The notes under the pieces were generated by a model. It searched no databases, was not told the origin of the DNA, and worked only from the letters and a program-made list of their open reading frames with translations. From Xanthostigma xanthostigma (lineage: Eukaryota > Arthropoda > Insecta > Raphidioptera > Raphidiidae), in the NCBI GenBank assembly GCA_963575645.1, contig OY754466.1:17462001-17526000 (forward strand): a DNA stretch of 64,000 bases, given 5' to 3'. Made by a program: the position numbers and the translations under genes. Within the stretch, counting starts at the first letter, position 1. Each line of letters starts with the position of its first letter. Below are positions 59,701-64,000 of the stretch, piece after piece.

Positions 59701-62634
59701 TTAATGAAGGTTTCAGATCTGACAGCCACAAACGAATTCCTGTTGGACCAGAATGCTCAGCTTCGAATATCGAGTAAACGTAACCAGGGCAGCGTGACTT
59801 CGGTGACAGTTCCTGCTGTGACGATTACGAACACGACCGTCCCGCCGAACAATACGCCTACTCAACCACCCCAACAGGTAATCGTCAGCACATTATCGAT
59901 TTTAAATACAACGAAGTCTGGTCCTCTTTTGTAAGTTAGTGGCTATTTTATGAAAGTGACGAAAATATATTTACGTATTGACCTGTTTAATTAAGGTACC
60001 TAGTACTGTCGATACCATAAGTATCAAATGTGTGCTCAGACACATTTGACTTACGTAGTATTTAAATTTGACAACGCGACGTAAAAGTAAGGAGGTATAC
60101 TGATTTCTTATAAGGTTCAATGTTAAATGCAAAAAAAACTTTTTAACAAAAAAATTAAACCGCCGAAAAACTGAAAAGCAAAAAATAATAAATCTTTTTA
60201 TTTAACTAAGTTCTATCTAAGTTGTTGAACGTATGTGACAGTCTAGTATATCTAAGTAATTTTGAGTCGGCGTCAACAATCCTTCGCCGGAAATCTCTGA
60301 GCGTTCACGAAGTTAATATCAGCGACAGAGCAACCCTAACGGGCACACTGAGGGCACACGTCTTTGCGAGTGGTCGTGTGGAGAGCGCATGTTTAGAATG
60401 TTAATGTTTATCGCTGGAGATTTCACGTATCATTGTTAATTTGATTTGGTTATTTCTTTTAGTGATCTTTGTTCATTGATGGTTTGACGCCGACTCAAAA
60501 TTACTTAGATATACTAGACTGTCACATGCGTTCAACAACTTAGATAGAACTTAGTTAAATAAAAAGATTTATTATTTTTTGCTTTTCAGTTTTTCGGCGG
60601 TTTAATTTTTTTGTTAAAAAGTTTTTATTTAATAATTTTTGGTGGCTATATAATTTATAATTGTAATATACACAACTCAGCGTAAAAATCTGTGAGTGAA
60701 CAATAAATCACCCCTATTTTCCCACCCTTAGGGTAGGAATTTTTTTCCAAATTTATATGAGACGAACCTCGAGGTATACCCTATCCAATAAAAAAATAAT
60801 TATCAAAATTGGACCACTCTGTAAAAAGTTATGTGTGGTCATACATTACAATCAGTGAGTGAACAATCAATCATCCCCTGTTTTCCTACCCTTAGGGTTG
60901 GAATTTTTCTACCAAATTTATATGGGACCAACTTCGGGGTATACCCTTTCAAACAAAAAAATAATTATCAAAATCGGACTACTCTGTAAAAAGTTATGCG
61001 TGGTCATACATAAATAAAAAAAAAAAAATATACGCGTCGAATTGAGAACCTCCTCCGTTTTTGTTTTTCGTCGGTTAAAAAACGTTTAATATTAATTACT
61101 TTTTTTTTGTTCATTGTAGCTTTTTGAAATTTTAGGTGGTTCATTAACGTATTAAAATCTACCAATATGTCAAGTTTCATTTAATATTGAACAGTACATC
61201 TCTAACCGATATTACTACCTTAAGCCACATTTTTCAACTTCTGCATTAACTAAAAATGATTTAGTTTCCGTGTTAAATTCGCCATCGATTTTGAGGTCGA
61301 CAATCTGTTTTCTTGTTACAGGTAATCCGAACCGTGACAGCAAGTGTGGCGACCGTTCCCGTATCGATAGCAACTGTGACGGCCGGAAATCCTGTATCAA
61401 TAGCCGGAGTATCGATGGCGCCTGTGCAGGCAGTTCCGGCCGTCAGTATTGCTCAACCGGCCGCTCAACAAATCATCGCGCAGAGTCAACAATTATTAGG
61501 TATTTGAAACATTCATTTCATTATAAACAAATCAACATCAGTGGATGCGTTCAGCAAACTAACGCTAGTAAAATTTTTATTCGCTTATATTTGGTCTTGA
61601 ATGAATACATTGTTTGGTTATATCTCAAAGGGATCAGGCAGCGTTTTCGATGAAAGCTTCCAGTTGGCTTGATTTCTTCCGACATCTTCAACAGTCATCG
61701 TCATATTTCTCAACCAATTTACACAAAACATTAATGAATTATACACATAAACCTTTCTCTTGAATCACTTTGTCTCAGCCCCGGATCTGGGGGGGGGGCA
61801 AACCGGGACACCTGCCCCGGGCGGCAATTTTAGAGGGCGCCAAAACCACATCTAATCTGACCTTTTTCCGATTTACTCTATCTGCTTGTTTTCTGACTGT
61901 TTTCTGACAGTTTCCCGTTCACGAAAAATACCAACCATTATATATTATTTGTGAGTTTTTTTAAGTAATTTATCTCAAAAGCTGGAGAGAGGGGGCGCCA
62001 CTATCAAGTTTCTGCCCCGGTTTGAAAAAATCGTAGATTCGTGGCTGCTTCGTCTATTGGTGAAAACCATATGAAAATCTATTCAGTAGTTTTTGAATTT
62101 ATCGCGTTCAGACAGACAGATAGACGCGGCGGGGAAACTTTGTTTGATAATATACCTATAGTGATTTTTAACCGATTGAACGTGTCCATTTATGTAACCG
62201 TTACAAATGTTAAACAAAATATGTATGAGTTTTAATTTTTCATAATAGCGAATCCAACAACCCAATTAACATTGGCCACCAGCTCTCAAGCTCAGCTCGC
62301 AATCGCTCAACAAAATTTAGCGAACAACTTGGCACAACAGACTCAACCGATCACAAGTCAACAGTTGACATCGCAAGCGCAACAGTTGGCCCTTGCTGCG
62401 AACAACACTCAACAGTTGACGTCACAAGCGCAACAGTTGGCTCTCGCCAACACGACTCAGCTGTTGACGCCGCAGAATTTGGCCACCTCGCAACAGATGG
62501 CACTGACAGGCAACAGTCAAATGAACGGGGCGATCAGCACGTCGCAAGCAATCGCGATGTCGAACGCAACCCAACCAATGGTTTCTTATCCAATCATGAC
62601 GCAGAGTGTGTTACAGAACGCGTTGCCGCACTAG
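56785..62634 (+). CDS. ZC3H10: Zinc finger CCCH domain-containing protein 10 homologue
   Basis: Eight coding exons are 56785-56993, 57086-57235, 58297-58454, 58524-58734, 59543-59606, 59710-59877, 61322-61499 and 62249-62634, with consistent phases. They give 507 residues. Three CCCH fingers are visible: C22-C30-C35-H39, C56-C64-C69-H73 and C111-C119-C125-H129. A basic EAKRRF motif, a coiled coil from about residue 243 (LILEEENSLLHKQIAELKKQ, VSDLTATNEFLLDQNAQLR) and a Gln/Ala/Thr-rich tail ending QPMVSYPIMTQS, NALPH follow. The order and both ends match vertebrate ZC3H10, an RNA-binding protein tied to microRNA processing and mitochondrial regulation. A 5' non-coding exon must lie upstream. 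The start may be the first or second of two adjacent ATGs. Introns hold several repeats. Confidence 0.95.
57241..58190 (-). mobile_element. LINE 3' fragment in a ZC3H10 intron, split by a MITE
   Basis: On the minus strand a 101-codon frame (58171-57866) reads like the C-terminus of a Jockey/CR1-type ORF2 (ARDRADILFAFKIFSGLIDC, then an arginine-rich stretch and a tryptophan-containing end). A T-rich tail of TTTA repeats lies at 57241-57270. A MITE at 57384-57842 interrupts it. Confidence 0.65.
57384..57842. mobile_element. TA-flanked MITE with CACCTATCCCCCGATTTACA ends
   Basis: The left end CACCTATCCCCCGATTTACA is mirrored by TGTAAATCGGGGGATGGGTG at the right, with TA on each side. This fits a Tc1/mariner or pogo derivative. 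Sub-repeats of CGTGTAAATCG occur inside. No transposase is present. Confidence 0.88.
58918..59333. mobile_element. MITE with GCCCGGTTTACATTATTCCA ends in a ZC3H10 intron
   Basis: Inverted ends (GCCCGGTTTACATTATTCCA and TGGAATAATGTAAACCGGGC) bound about 415 bp filled with CCAGTCCAG and CTGGAATAATGTA repeats. The flanks share TGA. The family is uncertain. Confidence 0.88.
60135..60632. mobile_element. Fold-back element with about 145-bp arms in a ZC3H10 intron
   Basis: The left arm (from AACTTTTTAACAAAAAAATT to GAGTCGGCGTCAA) and the right arm (TTGACGCCGACTC to AATTTTTTTGTTAAAAAGTT) are inverted copies with very few mismatches. They are separated by about 210 bp without coding sequence. Confidence 0.9.
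60690..61013 (+). repeat. Tandem duplication, two units of about 163 bp
   Basis: GTGAGTGAACAAT, CCCTTAGGG and AGTTATG(T/C)GTGGTCATACAT occur in the same order twice with about 90 percent identity. Confidence 0.85.
61776..62047. mobile_element. Short hAT-type MITE in the last ZC3H10 intron
   Basis: Ends CAGCCCCGGATCT and AGATTCGTGGCTG are inverted with two mismatches. Flanks CTTTGTCT and CTTCGTCT fit an 8-bp duplication with one change. Sub-terminal G-rich runs and GGGCGCC repeats are present. Confidence 0.7.
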
Positions 62635-63656
62635 ATGTACACTGTAATTTTTTTTGTCTATGACAAAAGATAGTGCGCTGTTTTGGCGGGTGTTGTAAAT
62701 ATTATTAAACTTTTTGTGGGAGCAAAACTGTGTTTGTGAATGCAGCATTATTATATAGAAAAGTTAGTTGTTAAGATGTTTTTTCTAGCTTTTAAAACTG
62801 TTTAAATTTGTGAAATTGTGGGATTATTGAATGCAAAGAATTTTTGGTAAATTCAATGTGAAGCAACGAGTGTTACATTTAAAATTTGAAAAATTTTAAT
62901 GACTTGATTTCTGGTAAATTCATTATTTATTTAATCAAAGACAATGTTACAATAACATGTATTTTTCTTGCATAAACGAATAGTTACTACGAATTTGAAA
63001 AATCCAGATAGTTACATTTTGGTAATGTAAGTTAATTAAGACTAAGTTTTTCACGTTGAAGAAAATCTGTAATTTACGAAACAGAAAAATAAAAGTCTGT
63101 TTATTTATTATTTTTGTGTTTGAACTTATTCATATGTTTATTTTATGTAACAAAAAACATGAGTGATTAATTGAAAGGTAAATAAGCTACCTGAAAGAAC
63201 TAACCAAGAATGCATGCCAAATACAGTCGGTTGTCTGTTATTGCAACATAATAAGAACATTTCCTATACAAGATCTCTGCGTAAGTAAGGTAAGCGGAAA
63301 TGTATTTAAAAATTACATACTGTGCGTATTCTAATGAAATATTCTTCATGATAATTTGCGAAAATTAAAACGCTTTTTAATTCATAACAATTCCATATAT
63401 CTAAATAAAAGTATAATATAATGCCTTATTCAAAAATAAATGAGTTTTTTACATCCCTAGTAAGCGCTCAATAGAACATGGTTCAATTGATTTTGAACGC
63501 ATCCTATTTTAGGGTTATTTACGTATTGTCCAACAGTTGCCGAATGTCGGAAAAAACCGAGAAAGTAAGCAATTGCTCTATATAATAAACAGTTTTTACA
63601 ATATATTCCTTACAATTTAAATGGATTTTATATTATAATAAACGATTTGAGTAAGA
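62635..63656. other. 3' UTR of ZC3H10-type gene and 5' flank of OPA1-type gene
   Basis: An AATAAA signal near 63088 followed by a T-rich stretch probably ends the zinc-finger transcript. The remaining 500 bases hold the promoter of the downstream gene, in which I recognise no motif with confidence. Confidence 0.5.
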
Positions 63657-64000
63657 ATGGCTACTATATTATGCGGAAAATTTGGGTAAGTTTTTGACAT
63701 TTAGAACATAACCTCTGTTTTGGAAAACTAATCATTTTTGTTATATTTTCAATTGCAGTCGATGTAGTAATTCAGTGTCTAAAAATTCATTTAAATATTG
63801 TCAGAGTACAGTAGTTCAACGTTCAGTGTCAAGTATTATATTTACAAGATCATTGGAGCGTTCCCGACCTTTTTTGGTTAGAAAACAAGTGATAGTTATT
63901 TCACCACGGACATACGCAATGCTGGTTGGAAGGATTTTAAGAGGTGTATTGAAAGTTAGATATCTTGTACTTGGAGGAGCCGTCGGAGGTGGTGTTACCC
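63657..64000 (+). CDS. Opa1: OPA1-type mitochondrial dynamin-like GTPase, 5' end only
   Basis: Exon 1 (63657-63685, [10 protein letters not shown]) and exon 2 (63759 to the window edge) give about 90 residues. The region is basic and serine-rich with few acids, as expected for a mitochondrial import signal. It is followed by [20 protein letters not shown] and AVGGGVT, which matches the inner-membrane anchor region of insect OPA1 proteins. The family fuses the mitochondrial inner membrane and shapes cristae. The GTPase domain lies beyond the window, so the assignment rests on the anchor. Confidence 0.85.

Overview
This is a nuclear DNA window from an insect. It is AT-rich, its genes are split by short GT-AG introns, and it is dense with small transposons. 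The two subunits of bursicon, an arthropod neurohormone, support that placement. I cannot fix the order. One repeat (54404-54922) resembles a repeat I recall mainly from Lepidoptera, but repeats of this kind move between lineages.

The gene order is: the C-terminal two-thirds of eIF4G (+, 294-16324, 18 exons, 932 residues visible); degraded duplicate material (16.5-43 kb); bursicon alpha (-, 43929-45449); bursicon beta, also called partner of bursicon (-, 51194-53072); a ZC3H10-type CCCH zinc-finger gene (+, 56785-62634); and the 5' end of an OPA1-type mitochondrial dynamin gene (+, from 63657, running off the window).

The left 45 kb is a mosaic tandem duplication of one unit in which eIF4G and bursicon alpha converge tail to tail. 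Unit A (1 to about 26.5 kb) holds the complete eIF4G 3' part and only a broken copy of the middle bursicon alpha exon. Unit B (26.55-29.69 kb) starts abruptly inside an eIF4G exon and keeps seven eIF4G exons, with an in-frame deletion in the W2 domain. Unit C (30.81-45.4 kb) keeps an open, correctly spliced MIF4G and MA3 coding series, has lost one linker exon in frame and two W2 exons out of frame, and carries the intact bursicon alpha. Units B and C share insertions absent from A, so they are sisters. Comparing the units works as a built-in alignment: it shows empty and filled transposon sites and confirms element ends.

Mobile DNA includes four copies of one hAT-type MITE, two copies of a second and one copy each of two others (most with exact 8-bp target duplications). 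There is also a pogo/Tigger derivative nested in another inverted-repeat element, a 5'-truncated LINE with an open reverse transcriptase, a short Helitron, several near-perfect fold-back palindromes, and an array of about 123-bp repeats, nearly all carrying the palindrome GCGCATGCGC. There is no sign of prokaryotic genes, rRNA or CRISPR.
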